Of a stretch of 64,000 nt of DNA, positions 1-8,872 are shown piece by piece. The translations under genes were made by a program, and so were the position numbers. How positions within the stretch are numbered: the first letter of the stretch is position 1; every line of letters starts with the position of its first letter. The notes under the pieces were generated by a model, which worked only from the letters and a program-made list of their open reading frames with translations, made no database searches and was not told the DNA's origin. The stretch comes from Manganitrophus sp963718695 (GTDB lineage Bacteria > Nitrospirota > Nitrospiria > SBBL01 > Manganitrophaceae), in assembly GCA_963718695.1 (NCBI GenBank), contig OY970371.1:2046001-2110000 (forward strand), written 5' to 3'.

Positions 1-1060
1 TCATCCTCTCCTTTAGAAGCGCGATCAGTTTCCGGTTCTCGAATTCTCTTTTCACGGCCACCCTGAAATACGACCGGCCGAGTCCGCGGAAGTTCCCGCA
101 ACTCCGAATCAACACTTTTTCCCGGATCAACGACCGCTTCAGCGGCTCGACGCTTCGGCGGTCGGTCCGCCGGACCAGAAGAAAATTTGTTTCCGAAGGG
201 ATCGGCTCCAGGCCCTTGATCCGGCTTAACTCCTCAAAGAGCGGTTTCTTCTCCCTCCGAAGACGCGTCCGGCTCCGTTCGACAAAGGCCTTCTCGCCGA
301 GCAGCGACTCTCCCACGCGTAAGGCGCTCTCATTCACGCTCCACGGCTCCTGAAAGTGGCGGAGTTTCCCGATGATCTTTTCAGAACCAACTGCGAATCC
401 AAGTCTTAAACCGGGGATGCTGAAGATTTTGGTAAAGGAACGAAGGACAATTACATTTTTCGGAAGCGGCCGCTTTAGAAGTGACGTCTTCTCTTCATCG
501 ACGAAGTCGGCGTAGGCCTCATCGATGACAAAAAGAATCGAAGGATGCCGCTTGACCAGCCATGTTACCGCATCCGCTGAGAGGCAACTTCCAGTGGGAT
601 TGTTCGGGTTGCATAGGAAAACGAGGTCGATTTTAGATTGAACCTGCGAGAGCACTGAATTGAAATGATCGACCGTCGGTGAGAGGGGCAGATGCGCAAA
701 TTGCATCGGGCAGCGTGCGGCTTGCGCTGCCGCTTCGTAATCCTGATAGGTCGGAGAGAAGATGAAGATGGCACGGGGCGAGAGGGCTCTTGGAATTAAA
801 AAGAGGAGCTCGGTCGAGCCGTTCCCGATCAAGATCCGATCTGTCGGCACCGAGAGAAGCGCGCCGATCCGCCGGCGCAGCCTTCTGCACTCCGGATCAG
901 GATAGGTGGTGATCTGACGAAACGATTCTCGAAAAGCACTCCAGACCTTCTTCGGAGGCCCGAAGGGATTGATGCTGGCGCTGAAATCGAGAATTTCCTC
1001 GGGCGGCCATCCATACAAATCGCAGACCGCGGCGAGATTGCCGCCATGACCGGTGTCCAT
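1..1060 (-). CDS. cobD: CobD/HisC-like PLP aminotransferase (threonine-phosphate decarboxylase), partial
   Basis: Pyridoxal-phosphate class I/II aminotransferase-fold protein, most likely L-threonine-O-3-phosphate decarboxylase, which makes the aminopropanol-phosphate arm of cobalamin. The frame is open from the ATG at 1060 to the left edge, 353 codons, so only the extreme C-terminus or stop is missing. Seen: N-terminal MDTGHGGNLAAVCDLYG (the H-GGN opening typical of CobD), DFSASINPFGPP, GNGSTELLFLIPRAL, CNPNNPTG, the DEAYADF segment, and the PLP-lysine region RSFTKIFSIPGLRLGF. HisC is the nearest alternative, but the HGGN start and the B12 riboswitch upstream favour CobD. The frame reaches an ATGA at positions 4-1, so the stop or a coupled next gene lies just outside the window. 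Confidence 0.9.
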   Translation of the reverse strand, partial: MDTGHGGNLAAVCDLYGWPPEEILDFSASINPFGPPKKVWSAFRESFRQITTYPDPECRRLRRRIGALLSVPTDRILIGNGSTELLFLIPRALSPRAIFIFSPTYQDYEAAAQAARCPMQFAHLPLSPTVDHFNSVLSQVQSKIDLVFLCNPNNPTGSCLSADAVTWLVKRHPSILFVIDEAYADFVDEEKTSLLKRPLPKNVIVLRSFTKIFSIPGLRLGFAVGSEKIIGKLRHFQEPWSVNESALRVGESLLGEKAFVERSRTRLRREKKPLFEELSRIKGLEPIPSETNFLLVRRTDRRSVEPLKRSLIREKVLIRSCGNFRGLGRSYFRVAVKREFENRKLIALLKERM

Positions 1061-1179
1061 GCGTCTTCTGCTCCACGAAAGCGCAATGATATCCGGAAGA
1101 GCGCGGAATTAAATTCCGCCTCCTCCGATGGACCCGTGCCTGTCTGATCGATTGGCGTTGAGGATAAAGAGGGATGTCT

Positions 1180-1225
1180 TAAAAAAGAAAATCCCCAGCT
1201 TCGGGACGGTAAAAGGCTGGGGATG
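1180..1225 (-). terminator. Intrinsic terminator of the cobalamin leader
   Basis: On the minus strand a GC-rich hairpin (arms 1215-1224 and 1191-1200, ATCCCCAGC pairing with GCTGGGGAT) is followed by TTTCTTTTTT. It lies between the B12 aptamer and the cobD-like start, the expected place for a transcriptional OFF switch. Confidence 0.8.
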
Positions 1226-1264
1226 AAAAGACCCACTCCTCCGTCTTGACCATCGAAGACAGAT

Positions 1265-1437
1265 ACGAGATCACATCCAGGCAGGTCTTCTGGCTTAGGG
1301 ATCGCCCTACTCCTCACCCCTTCCCATCCTTCAAAATTCAGGACAGTGGTTTTTGGTGAGTTTCGTCCCCCATCACAGCGGCGGGTCCGCTCCCGATTCT
1401 CACGGGATTCTCTTTTCAATCTCGACATGACGTTGAG
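1265..1437 (-). promoter_or_regulatory. Cobalamin (AdoCbl) riboswitch aptamer
   Basis: The minus strand carries the conserved B12-box elements in order: GAATCCCGTGAGAATCGGGA, GCGGACCCGCCGCTGTGATG, a CCACTGTCC segment, and the 3' hallmark AAGCCAGAAGACCTGCCT (1296-1279). This spacing and these sequences match the cobalamin riboswitch family. It precedes a terminator and a cobalamin-synthesis gene, so high B12 would be expected to stop transcription of the gene at 1-1060. Confidence 0.93.
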
Positions 1438-1471
1438 ATCACCTGAACGGTTTTATTTCAACAACGGTCCG

Positions 1472-1500
1472 TTTATACCAGACCTGTTTTACAGAAGCAA
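1472..1500 (-). promoter_or_regulatory. sigma-70-type promoter for the riboswitch leader
   Basis: Minus-strand -35 TTGCTT (1500-1495) and -10 TATAAA (1477-1472) are separated by 17 nt, placing the transcript start near 1465, just upstream of the aptamer. Confidence 0.6.
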
Positions 1501-1702
1501 CAGAAAAAATAACGAACAATCTTTTTCCTGTTAAATAGCACTCGGGACGAAGAAATCTACTCTCGTTCCTTTGCACCATTGTTAAATAATACCTGATAAG
1601 ATTGCTATAAATTTTAAAAAGCATGCCCCCTAAATTCCTATCGCTGGGAAGTCGGCTTCCACGCAATAAAATAGCCGGTCTGTTCAGCTTTACTACCCGT
1701 AT

Positions 1703-2395
1703 TCATTCGGCCTTCCGATGATAATACTTTAGAAGACCACCCACCCATTCTCGACACTGAACGGAATCCACTTTCTTCTGGCTCAACTCAGGCGAGGGAA
1801 ACAGCAAACTATTATCCTTTCCTTGTGGATTCCGCTCCCGATGGTAATGTTCCACATACTCGCTGATCACACACCGAAGAGAACTTTCCGAACAGAAGAT
1901 CTCGGTGAGTTCGAATGAACTCCTTCCAGGTCGTTGTCTTTTTCCTCTCGGGAGCCGGAGCCAAGCCATTTCGCTTCAGAATATTGCCCATCGTGTTATC
2001 GCTGATTTAGTATCCGAGATTGGCTAAAAACCCACGATTCGGTCATATCCCCAGTCACGATTCTCCTGTGCCATTCGAACGACCAATTTCTCCAGATTCG
2101 CTTCTGTCCGGAGCCGGCCGGGATCGGTTCGGTTTTTGGATCCGTCGAACTTCTGGGCGATCCGTTGACGATGCCAAAACAGGATAGTCTCCGGTTTCAC
2201 GATGGTTGCGATCTGCTCCAGAGCCTTTTCCCCAACCGCTTTCCAATCTCCGCCAGTGTGTTTCTCTCTGCGTCCGTGAGCAAAAGACGGCCTTTGATTT
2301 GGCCTCGCAAGATCCTGTTTTCAACTACCAGATATTCGATACGAGAAAGCAATACTTCCTTTATAGAACCAGAGAGATAAGTTAGAATTCTTTTT
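1703..2395 (-). pseudogene. Decayed DDE transposase with its catalytic core deleted
   Basis: Conceptual minus-strand translation gives fragments of an integrase-core transposase in the right order but different frames. They are an HTH/N-terminal part (ENRILRGQIKGRLLLTDAER), then after a frameshift KALEQIATIVKPETILFWHR and VRMAQENRDWGYDRI, then a stop, then GNILKRNGLAPAPER and TTTWKEFIRTHRDLLFG. The sequence then jumps directly to the extreme C-terminus (EYVEHYHRERNPQGKDN, GGLLKYYHRKAE). The roughly 150-residue DDE domain normally between these parts is absent. There are at least two frame lesions, a stop and one large internal deletion, so it cannot be active. The family assignment (rve-type, HTH-linked) is from motif memory. 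Confidence 0.75.
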
Positions 2396-2539
2396 CAGTC
2401 CATGAAACCTCTCCTGGAATTGGCGTCTTCAAAAAAGGAAGGATGGCCTTTCTCCAAGAGGAATTTCAATGGAATTGCAACGAAAAGAAGAACCGCTAAC
2501 CAACTAACAAATCAGACGTTTGAAATTTTTATCCATACG

Positions 2540-2640
2540 AGACAATCTATTATACCCAGAGGGAGTTTATCCCGGTTCACTTCGACAAGCAGATTCTGCC
2601 GGGCACTTTTGAGTACACCCTTCATTACCTCATCGACAGA
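2540..2640 (+). pseudogene. Fragment of a second transposase (N-terminal part)
   Basis: One frame reads FIPVHFDKQILPGTFEYTLH followed by YLID, which resembles the N-terminal 'F.P.....Q..PGT.E..L..L' region of IS1182/DUF772-type transposases. It then runs into unrelated sequence. No start, no catalytic part and no matching terminal repeats are visible. The neighbouring GGGGCCAGGTCT and GGGTCAGGTCACC repeats (about 2651-2700) look like transposon-edge sequence. Confidence 0.45.
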
Positions 2641-2971
2641 AAAAGAAAGGGGGCCAGGTCTGCTTTCTTGTCATTAACGTCGACAGGGTCAGGTCACCCC
2701 TTCTTTTTTACCTTCAACCAATTTGCACACAGAATGCTACATAACCAAATATACCTGGGGTATTTCTTTTAATGTCTTTATGTGATATACCCCAGCTGTC
2801 CAGAATTTTTTCTCCTGACCCAACTCATACCTTTATGAGTCATCTCCGTGACTGATATAAACCATTGTAAGGTCAAAGGCACTTTTTTGTAATTCATATC
2901 TCTGAATTATTAGATGCTTCTGAAGCCACACAAACGGACGGTACGACATACTCTCACACGGAGGTACAGTC
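2641..2971 (+). other. Intergenic stretch with two inverted repeats
   Basis: No gene seen. It holds a perfect 9-bp inverted repeat, CTGGGGTAT (2755-2763) and ATACCCCAG (2787-2795), and a 6-bp one, ACTCAT/ATGAGT (2823-2840). These could be a weak terminator of decayed mobile sequence or operator sites for the next gene. A good ribosome site (GGAGG) precedes the ATG at 2972. Confidence 0.4.
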
Positions 2972-5635
2972 ATGAATCGCCATTGGAATGTAGGCTCTCG
3001 TATTCTGGAGATCTGTTACGTTCTGCTCTTCTCGGTCTCTCTAACCTCTTGCACGGGTGTTCTATCCCGCTCGACACAAAAGGCGGAAACACCATTCACG
3101 AAAAAACAGCGTGAGGCGGAGCCCCTCTCGGCAAACAGCGCCAATGAGCGAGTCTATGGCATGGATGGAGCGTATGGTCGACTGCCCCTCACATTTGAAG
3201 TTAATCGCGGTCAAACCGACGAACAGGTTAAATTCCTTTCTCGAGGCAAAGGTTACACTCTGTTCCTAACTCCGGCAGAAATGGTGCTGGCCTTACGCAA
3301 ACCCATCGCCTCTCGAACCGGTGACAACACTGATCTTACCCAATTGATTACATACACCGACAGCAAAGTGGTCAATCAGACCACCGCGCTCCACATGAAA
3401 CTCGTTGGCATCAACCACGCGCCCCAAATTGCAGGGCTTGAAGAACAGGGCGGAAAAATCAATTATTTCATCGGCAACGATCCGGCAAAGTGGCTCACTC
3501 GAATTCCCACCTATACAAGAGTGCGTTATAAAAACATTTATCCCGGTGTGGATTTGGTTTACTACGGGAACCGGCGACAACTTAAATACGACTTCGTCGT
3601 TGCGCCTGGCGCGGACCCTTCTGCCATCTTGCTTGATTTCGGAGGAGCCAACAATCTCGAAGTGGATCCTAAGGGCGACCTTGTCATCCACATCGCGGGT
3701 GAACAAATTCGAATGCACAAGCCATTAATCTATCAAGAACTGAATGGAGTCCGGCAGAAAATCGCTGGTGGCTACGAACTCAATAAAGAACAACAGGTTC
3801 GCTTTCAATTAGCATCGTATGACACAAAAATACCTTTGGTAATTGACCCTATATTGGCTTTTTCGACCTATCTTGGCAGCGAAAGCGAAGGGCTTGGCAT
3901 TGCCGTGGACGCTGCCGGCAACGCCTATGTGACGGGCGGTACCGACTTGGACAACTTTCCAACCGCCAATCCATTGCAGCCGGCAAGTGGGGGCGCCAAA
4001 GACGCCTTCGTTACGAAACTAAGTCCAGATGGAGCACTCATCTATTCCACCTACCTCGGTGGCAGCAGTAATGAAGACGACTCCGGCACTCTAGGGATCG
4101 CCGTGGATGGAGATGGCAATGCCTACGTAACGGGGGATACTAGTTCATCTGATTTTCCAACGGTTAATCCGATACAAGCTGCTTTAGTGGGAGATAGAGC
4201 TGCTTATGTGGCAAAGTTGAATTCCACCGGCTCTGCCCTTCTCTACTCCACCTACCTCGGCGGCAGCACCTTCGAAGAGGGTGAGAGCATCGCCGTGGAT
4301 GCCGCCGGCAATGCCTATGTCGTAGGACGCACAGACTCCAGCGACTTTCCAACCGCCAACCCGTTTCAACCGGTTTTTGGAGGATCAACCGATGCGTTTG
4401 TGGCGAAGCTAAACCCCACCGGCTCCGATTTTGTCTACTCGACCTACCTCGGAGGCAGCGAAGGAGAGGTGGCCCATGATATTGCTGTTGATGAGTTTGG
4501 CAATGCCTATATTACGGGGCACACTCGCTCGATCGATTTCCCAACGGCAAATGCCCTGGATCCCTCCACAAATGGCATCCTCGACGACGGCTTTGTGACT
4601 AAATTGAATTCAACCGGCTCCATGCTCATTTATTCGACATTTCTGGGTGGAGACGGTAGTGAACGCGCTCGCGGCATTGCTGTGGACACCTTCGGAAATA
4701 CTTATGTAACAGGATTCACTAATTCGGCAGATTTTCCGATCGTTAATCCCTTTCAATCCACCTTGAGTGGTCCCACAGATTCCTTCGTTACAAAATTGAA
4801 TTCCACAGGTTCTGCTTTCGTCTTTTCTACTTATCTCGGGGATGTTGAGACCGAAGATATCATCGTGGATTCCTCCGGTAATGTGTACGTAACAGGAGGA
4901 ACTCGTTCAGGTGAATTTCCAATGATCAACCCCGTACAACCATCTATGGGTGGCCAAGTCGATGCCATCGTAGTGAAGTTGGATTCCATTGGCTCCACCC
5001 TCCTTTTCTCCACTTACCTAGGTGGTGGTGACGGTGATAGCAGCACTGGTATTGGTCTAGACACTTCCGGCAACATCTATGTGACAGGGAGTACTCTTTC
5101 AACTGACTTCCCGACCGTCAATCCGGTGCAGTCCCAACTGGATAGCTCGGCCAGCGCTTTTGTTGCAAAGTTCATCCTTGATCAGAATACCCCAACGGGA
5201 AGCGTGACCATTTCACCGGCCATTGGAATCACTGTATCATTCGATGTCTCATCCTCCGGAAATACTACAGTTACCATGAGCGGCACCGGCCCGACCCTTC
5301 CGCCTGGATTCAGCCTCGGAGGCATGCCAATCTTCTATGACATCAGCACGACAGCGATTTTCGCCCCACCGGCTAGAATCTGCATCACCTATGATCCGGT
5401 GCAGTACACCGATCTAAATAACCTTAGCCTCTTACATTATGAAAACAATTCTTGGGTCGATATGGACTTCCCAGGATTTAGTGGACAGTTCGGCTACGTA
5501 GTGCAGCGTCCTCAAATTCCTCGGGACTTACGCCACTCAAATGACTATGGCGACGCGTTTGATTATAGAACAAATCGATGTACTCAGCGATATCGGCGGT
5601 GGCGATCGCTCTGTTCTTATAGATTCGTTTTTTGA
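2972..5635 (+). CDS. SBBP-repeat beta-propeller lipoprotein, C-terminus interrupted by an IS element
   Basis: Cell-surface or periplasmic protein of unknown role. The start ATG follows an ACGGAGG ribosome site. The N-terminus is a lipoprotein signal (hydrophobic stretch ending LTSC, lipobox about residues 24-27). Residues about 60-290 are the N-terminal domain usually found before SBBP repeats (RLPLTFEVNRGQTDEQVKFL). About residues 292-735 hold seven SBBP repeats of the form STYLGG...AVD..GNAYVTG.T.S.DFPT.NP.Q...G..DAFV.KL. A further all-beta C-terminal domain follows. Host sequence stops at 5462 in ...NSWVD; the remaining 57 codons are read through IS DNA, antisense to its transposase. Only a short native tail appears lost, so a truncated but folded product is possible. 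Confidence 0.85.
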   Translation: MNRHWNVGSRILEICYVLLFSVSLTSCTGVLSRSTQKAETPFTKKQREAEPLSANSANERVYGMDGAYGRLPLTFEVNRGQTDEQVKFLSRGKGYTLFLTPAEMVLALRKPIASRTGDNTDLTQLITYTDSKVVNQTTALHMKLVGINHAPQIAGLEEQGGKINYFIGNDPAKWLTRIPTYTRVRYKNIYPGVDLVYYGNRRQLKYDFVVAPGADPSAILLDFGGANNLEVDPKGDLVIHIAGEQIRMHKPLIYQELNGVRQKIAGGYELNKEQQVRFQLASYDTKIPLVIDPILAFSTYLGSESEGLGIAVDAAGNAYVTGGTDLDNFPTANPLQPASGGAKDAFVTKLSPDGALIYSTYLGGSSNEDDSGTLGIAVDGDGNAYVTGDTSSSDFPTVNPIQAALVGDRAAYVAKLNSTGSALLYSTYLGGSTFEEGESIAVDAAGNAYVVGRTDSSDFPTANPFQPVFGGSTDAFVAKLNPTGSDFVYSTYLGGSEGEVAHDIAVDEFGNAYITGHTRSIDFPTANALDPSTNGILDDGFVTKLNSTGSMLIYSTFLGGDGSERARGIAVDTFGNTYVTGFTNSADFPIVNPFQSTLSGPTDSFVTKLNSTGSAFVFSTYLGDVETEDIIVDSSGNVYVTGGTRSGEFPMINPVQPSMGGQVDAIVVKLDSIGSTLLFSTYLGGGDGDSSTGIGLDTSGNIYVTGSTLSTDFPTVNPVQSQLDSSASAFVAKFILDQNTPTGSVTISPAIGITVSFDVSSSGNTTVTMSGTGPTLPPGFSLGGMPIFYDISTTAIFAPPARICITYDPVQYTDLNNLSLLHYENNSWVDMDFPGFSGQFGYVVQRPQIPRDLRHSNDYGDAFDYRTNRCTQRYRRWRSLCSYRFVF
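5463..5487 (+). repeat. IS terminal inverted repeat, left
   Basis: 25-bp repeat starting TGGACTTCCCAGG and ending GTGGACA, a perfect inverse of 6407-6431. Confidence 0.93.
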
Positions 5636-6380
5636 TGCGCTCTTTCTTCAGACTGCTGAAGAAAGATTCTGCCACCGCATTGTCCCAGCAGTTTCCCCGC
5701 CGACTCATGCTGGGCTCCAGATGGTTCGTTCGACAAAAGCGTATCCAGTCGTCACTTCCATACTGCGAGCCTTGGTCGGAATGAATGAGCGTGTGTTGGG
5801 GGCGCCGCCGCCGCACGGCCATCATAACGGCATCGAGGACAAGCTCGCGGGCCATCGTCGGCTTCGTCGACCACCCAACAATCTTGCGGGAGAACAGGTC
5901 CATGACCACCGCGAGATAAAGCCATCCTTGCCAGGTCCGAATGTAGGTGATATCCGTGACCCAGGCCGTATTCGGCTTGGCAGCTGTGAAATTCCGCTGC
6001 AAGACATTCGGTATCGAGGCGGAAGGCGTCGTCACCGAGGAGCGCCGCGTTCCATAGCCACGCACAGCCCGAATTTTGTTGGTCCGCATCAGTCGCGCCA
6101 CGCGATGCTTGCTGCAGGTCTCTCCAGCCTCACGAAGGTCAAGAAAGACCCGCGGCGCGCCATAAATACCGTGGCTCGCTGCAAACGACGCGCGGATCAG
6201 GCGAAGAAGCCGTGTGTCCTCTCTCGCTCGATTCGAGATCGGCTCCTGCAGCCACGCATAGTAACCGCTAGGGGAGACCTCAAGCAGTCGGCACATCGTC
6301 CGAACGCGGAACTGATGCCGATGGGTCTTGATGAATCCATAAAGCCAGCGAACCTTTCCTCTACTCAGTCGAGTGGACAT
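5478..6380 (-). CDS. IS3-family transposase OrfB (DDE integrase)
   Basis: 300-residue DDE transposase. The N-terminal HTH_21-type region (FRVRTMCRLLEVSPSGYYAW) is followed by the rve core. The catalytic residues are recognisable: first Asp in WVTDITYIRTWQGWLYLAVV, second Asp in LIHSDQGSQYGS, Glu in WDNAVAESFFSSLKKE, with the C-terminal YNQTRRHSHLSGVSPEEFE. The core looks intact. In IS3 elements the active protein is usually an OrfA-OrfB frameshift fusion supplying an HTH for end recognition. OrfA is missing here, so autonomous transposition is doubtful unless a relative supplies it. The stop lies inside the left terminal repeat. Confidence 0.92.
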   Translation of the reverse strand: MSTRLSRGKVRWLYGFIKTHRHQFRVRTMCRLLEVSPSGYYAWLQEPISNRAREDTRLLRLIRASFAASHGIYGAPRVFLDLREAGETCSKHRVARLMRTNKIRAVRGYGTRRSSVTTPSASIPNVLQRNFTAAKPNTAWVTDITYIRTWQGWLYLAVVMDLFSRKIVGWSTKPTMARELVLDAVMMAVRRRRPQHTLIHSDQGSQYGSDDWIRFCRTNHLEPSMSRRGNCWDNAVAESFFSSLKKERIKKRIYKNRAIATADIAEYIDLFYNQTRRHSHLSGVSPEEFEDAALRSRTVH

Positions 6381-6406
6381 TGATTATCCTCCACTAGGTT
6401 ACAGCG

Positions 6407-6431
6407 TGTCCACTAAATCCTGGGAAGTCCA
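6407..6431 (+). repeat. IS terminal inverted repeat, right
   Basis: 25-bp repeat starting TGTCCACTAAATCC and ending AAGTCCA, a perfect inverse of 5463-5487. Confidence 0.93.
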
Positions 6432-6832
6432 ATGATAAATCTGTGATTACTTTTTTTAGCTCGTCCTGCCACAAAATACCCTTTCAATAAAAATATGAAA
6501 TACTAAATCGGTTTATTAAAATCCACTTTTCTCAAAAGATTTGTCAATTAAAAGAGTAATTACAGAACACTCGGAATAAAAAATTCTCATCGTGGTTCGA
6601 ATCCGCGTCCTCCAGTCCCTCTTTGTTTTCATAATTTAATCCCTGAACCGATATAAAAATAAGACGGAAACTCCTTTCACTCACCAGAGCGATTAAGGGT
6701 CTCTCGGAGGGACGACCATTATTAGCATGTTGACACAAAAAACCAATCCTTCTATTCTGTCGTAAGAGGTAACCATGTACAGTGCCGTTCCTAAAAAGGA
6801 AGTAAATTGAATACCGTTTTCGCGGAGGAGTA
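6432..6832 (+). other. Intergenic stretch after the IS, with a tRNA T-arm-like segment
   Basis: No gene seen. Sequence downstream of the IS does not restore an obvious SBBP C-terminus; the frame that would follow soon stops. At 6591-6615 CGTGG-TTCGAAT-CCGCG followed by TCCTCCA resembles the T-arm and 3' acceptor strand of a tRNA or tmRNA, but no matching 5' acceptor strand was found upstream. A ribosome site GCGGAGGAG precedes the gene at 6833. Confidence 0.35.
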
Positions 6833-8872
6833 ATGGTCGGATCCCAACAAACTGACTTAATACATTTCAAAATGGTCTTTTTCGGCCTGGTATTTTGTAG
6901 TCTGCTTAGCGTCGCTTTTAGCTCCCCGTCTCTGGGATTCGCTCAAGAACCTTCAATACAGTCTGATTCAGAGGGTCCGGAGATCGCTGCTTCCAATGAG
7001 GAAGTCTTCCTGGATCAGAGTCGAGCCCTTCTAGAACAAGGTCATGCCCAAGAGGCGCTGACTTTACTTGAACGGTTTTTGTTTCAGTATCCCGATAGTT
7101 TCCTTTTACCCGACGTTTATCTTCAGTTTGCCGCGGTTCACGCTCAAATGGGCGAATTAAGAATGACCATCGAGGCGTTGAACGCATTCTTGCAGAACTT
7201 TCCGGAAGAATCCCGTGTAAATGATGCGCGATTACGACTGAGTGATGCGTATTTAACCCTTGGCGATTTGAAAGGGGTCATGGCGCTTTGGGCGGATATT
7301 CCCGGATATGAAGCGATCAAGGTTGAAGTTTATGATAAAGTGGCCCAGGCCTACATCGCACAACAGGACTATCTTCATGCCGTCCGTGTTCTGATACAGA
7401 TGAATCCGCTCATCGTTGATCCTGAAAAAACCGATCTCGTTCGAAATGACGCGATTCGCATCATCCAAGATAAGCTTCAGGAAGCTGAATTGCACTCGCT
7501 CATCAAAGAATACGATCGAAGCTTTCCGGCAGATGCGGCGATCATTCGGCTTTCAGAGATGTATGGCGCCCAGTCAGATCACTATCGGGAGGAGCGCGAG
7601 CTCAAGCGCTTTATTTCTCTTTTTCCAAACCATGCTGCCGCAAACGCAGTAAAGAAACAGAGGGATGAAATCAATTATAAGATTAAGACCCATCGCTTCC
7701 TCATTGGAGCGGCCTTTCATTTATCGGGAAACTTCGCTGTATTTAGAGAAAATGCGTTAAACGGAGCGCAGCTTGCCCTTGAAGAATTCAAGGAGCTTCA
7801 TCCGGACTCTTCGGTCGGATTGGCTGTAAAAGATCTTGATGAAAATGCTGAAACAGCGGAGGCGACTTTGGAGGCATGGCTGGACGAGTTCCGTCCTGTC
7901 GCAATAATCGGTCCACTCCTGAGCAGAGTAGTCGAACGAATCACTCCGATCGTTGAAAAGGCGGGGCTTCCGCTCATCACCCCGGGCGCGACGGCTTCCC
8001 GGTTGAGCGGCTTGGGCAACGGGATCTTTCGAAATGCGGCGACACCCCGCTTTCAATGCCATGCGATTGCGGAATATGGGGTGATATCACTCGGTTTAAA
8101 GCGTTTTGCAATTCTCTTCCCGAAAGAAGATTTCGGCATGAAATGGGCAAAGTGTTTTTCAGAGGAAGTTGAAAGACTCGGTGGTGAGATTGTGCATGCA
8201 GAGCCGTATCCGTTAAATGTGACCGACTTCAGCCCTGTCATTCGCTCTCTGAAAGAGGCCGACTTAAAACAAGGCGGGGTCGTGGAAACTCGAGAAGAGA
8301 AGCGGCAGCAGCGCGAGATTTCCTATACCCCCGGATTCCAAGCCATCTTTTTACCGGGTGATGCGAAAAAGGTGGGACTCATGATTCCGCAACTGGCCTT
8401 TCATAATATGAATGACACAATGCTCTTGGGGACCGGCGGCTGGAATTCTCCCGAGTTTGTAAAACTGGCCGGATCCTATGCCGAAGGCGCCACTTTTATT
8501 GATGCCTTCTTTCGGGAGAGTCCCGAGCCGGCTGTCCAGGATTTTGTCGGCCGATATCGCACCCGGTTTCAGCAGGAACCGGATCTCTTCGCCGCTCAAG
8601 CCTACGATGCGGTCCGCCTCATTTTAACTGCGATGGAGGAAGGGGCACTGACACCACGCGACATAAGAGAGGTCATCGCCAAGATAAAGAACTTCCCCGG
8701 GGCGTCCGGCCTCATCTATGAGGTAAAGGAAGGGGAGATCATTAAAAAGCCGTTTTTCGTCCAGGTGCATAAAAGGAAATTTATCCAGATTGAGAGCTCC
8801 TTCAATTCAAATCTTTTAATGCCGCCTCCATTGCCGGCCAATGAACAGAGAGAAGAAGCCCTCCAAGACTAG
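6833..8872 (+). CDS. TPR plus periplasmic-binding (LpoA/LivK-like) exported protein
   Basis: 679 residues with a long signal peptide (hydrophobic core MVFFGLVFCSLLSVAFSS, likely cleaved near GFAQ). Residues about 50-270 form TPR-like helical repeats (EEVFLDQSRALLEQGHAQEA, then FPEESRVNDARLRLSDAYL). Residues about 285-660 form a type I periplasmic-binding domain (RFLIGAAFHLSGN, LNGAQLALEEF, IIGPLLSRVVERITPIVEKA, PLITPGATASRLSG, QAYDAVRLILTAM). This is the layout of LpoA-type activators of penicillin-binding proteins and related substrate-binding proteins. No ABC permease lies nearby, which favours an envelope-assembly or sensory role over transport; this is inference. It starts at ATG 6833 behind GGAGGAG. 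A short GC hairpin (8859-8877) overlaps the stop without a T-run. Confidence 0.82.
   Translation: MVGSQQTDLIHFKMVFFGLVFCSLLSVAFSSPSLGFAQEPSIQSDSEGPEIAASNEEVFLDQSRALLEQGHAQEALTLLERFLFQYPDSFLLPDVYLQFAAVHAQMGELRMTIEALNAFLQNFPEESRVNDARLRLSDAYLTLGDLKGVMALWADIPGYEAIKVEVYDKVAQAYIAQQDYLHAVRVLIQMNPLIVDPEKTDLVRNDAIRIIQDKLQEAELHSLIKEYDRSFPADAAIIRLSEMYGAQSDHYREERELKRFISLFPNHAAANAVKKQRDEINYKIKTHRFLIGAAFHLSGNFAVFRENALNGAQLALEEFKELHPDSSVGLAVKDLDENAETAEATLEAWLDEFRPVAIIGPLLSRVVERITPIVEKAGLPLITPGATASRLSGLGNGIFRNAATPRFQCHAIAEYGVISLGLKRFAILFPKEDFGMKWAKCFSEEVERLGGEIVHAEPYPLNVTDFSPVIRSLKEADLKQGGVVETREEKRQQREISYTPGFQAIFLPGDAKKVGLMIPQLAFHNMNDTMLLGTGGWNSPEFVKLAGSYAEGATFIDAFFRESPEPAVQDFVGRYRTRFQQEPDLFAAQAYDAVRLILTAMEEGALTPRDIREVIAKIKNFPGASGLIYEVKEGEIIKKPFFVQVHKRKFIQIESSFNSNLLMPPPLPANEQREEALQD

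Larger units (their letters stand above)
5463..6431 (-). mobile_element. IS3-family-like element, 969 bp, one transposase ORF
   Basis: Bounded by perfect 25-bp terminal inverted repeats (5463-5487 and 6407-6431) with 5'-TG...CA-3' ends, as in IS3. It contains an OrfB transposase but no OrfA: only about 27 bp separate the repeat from the OrfB start, whereas a standard IS3 element is about 1.2-1.3 kb with both. It is inserted in the SBBP gene. No clean target duplication abuts the ends (left flank CGATA, right flank ATGATA; GATA recurs 2 nt off). Confidence 0.85.

Noticed and set aside
829..1428. 199-codon minus-strand frame
   Set aside because: Runs through the riboswitch and terminator and out of frame across the cobD-like gene; no family motif.
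3850..5170. Regular repeats resembling a tandem or CRISPR array
   Set aside because: These are the seven coding SBBP protein repeats (about 190 bp each), degenerate at DNA level, with no spacer structure.
5541..6383. 280-codon plus-strand frame
   Set aside because: Antisense to the intact IS transposase; arises from its codon bias.
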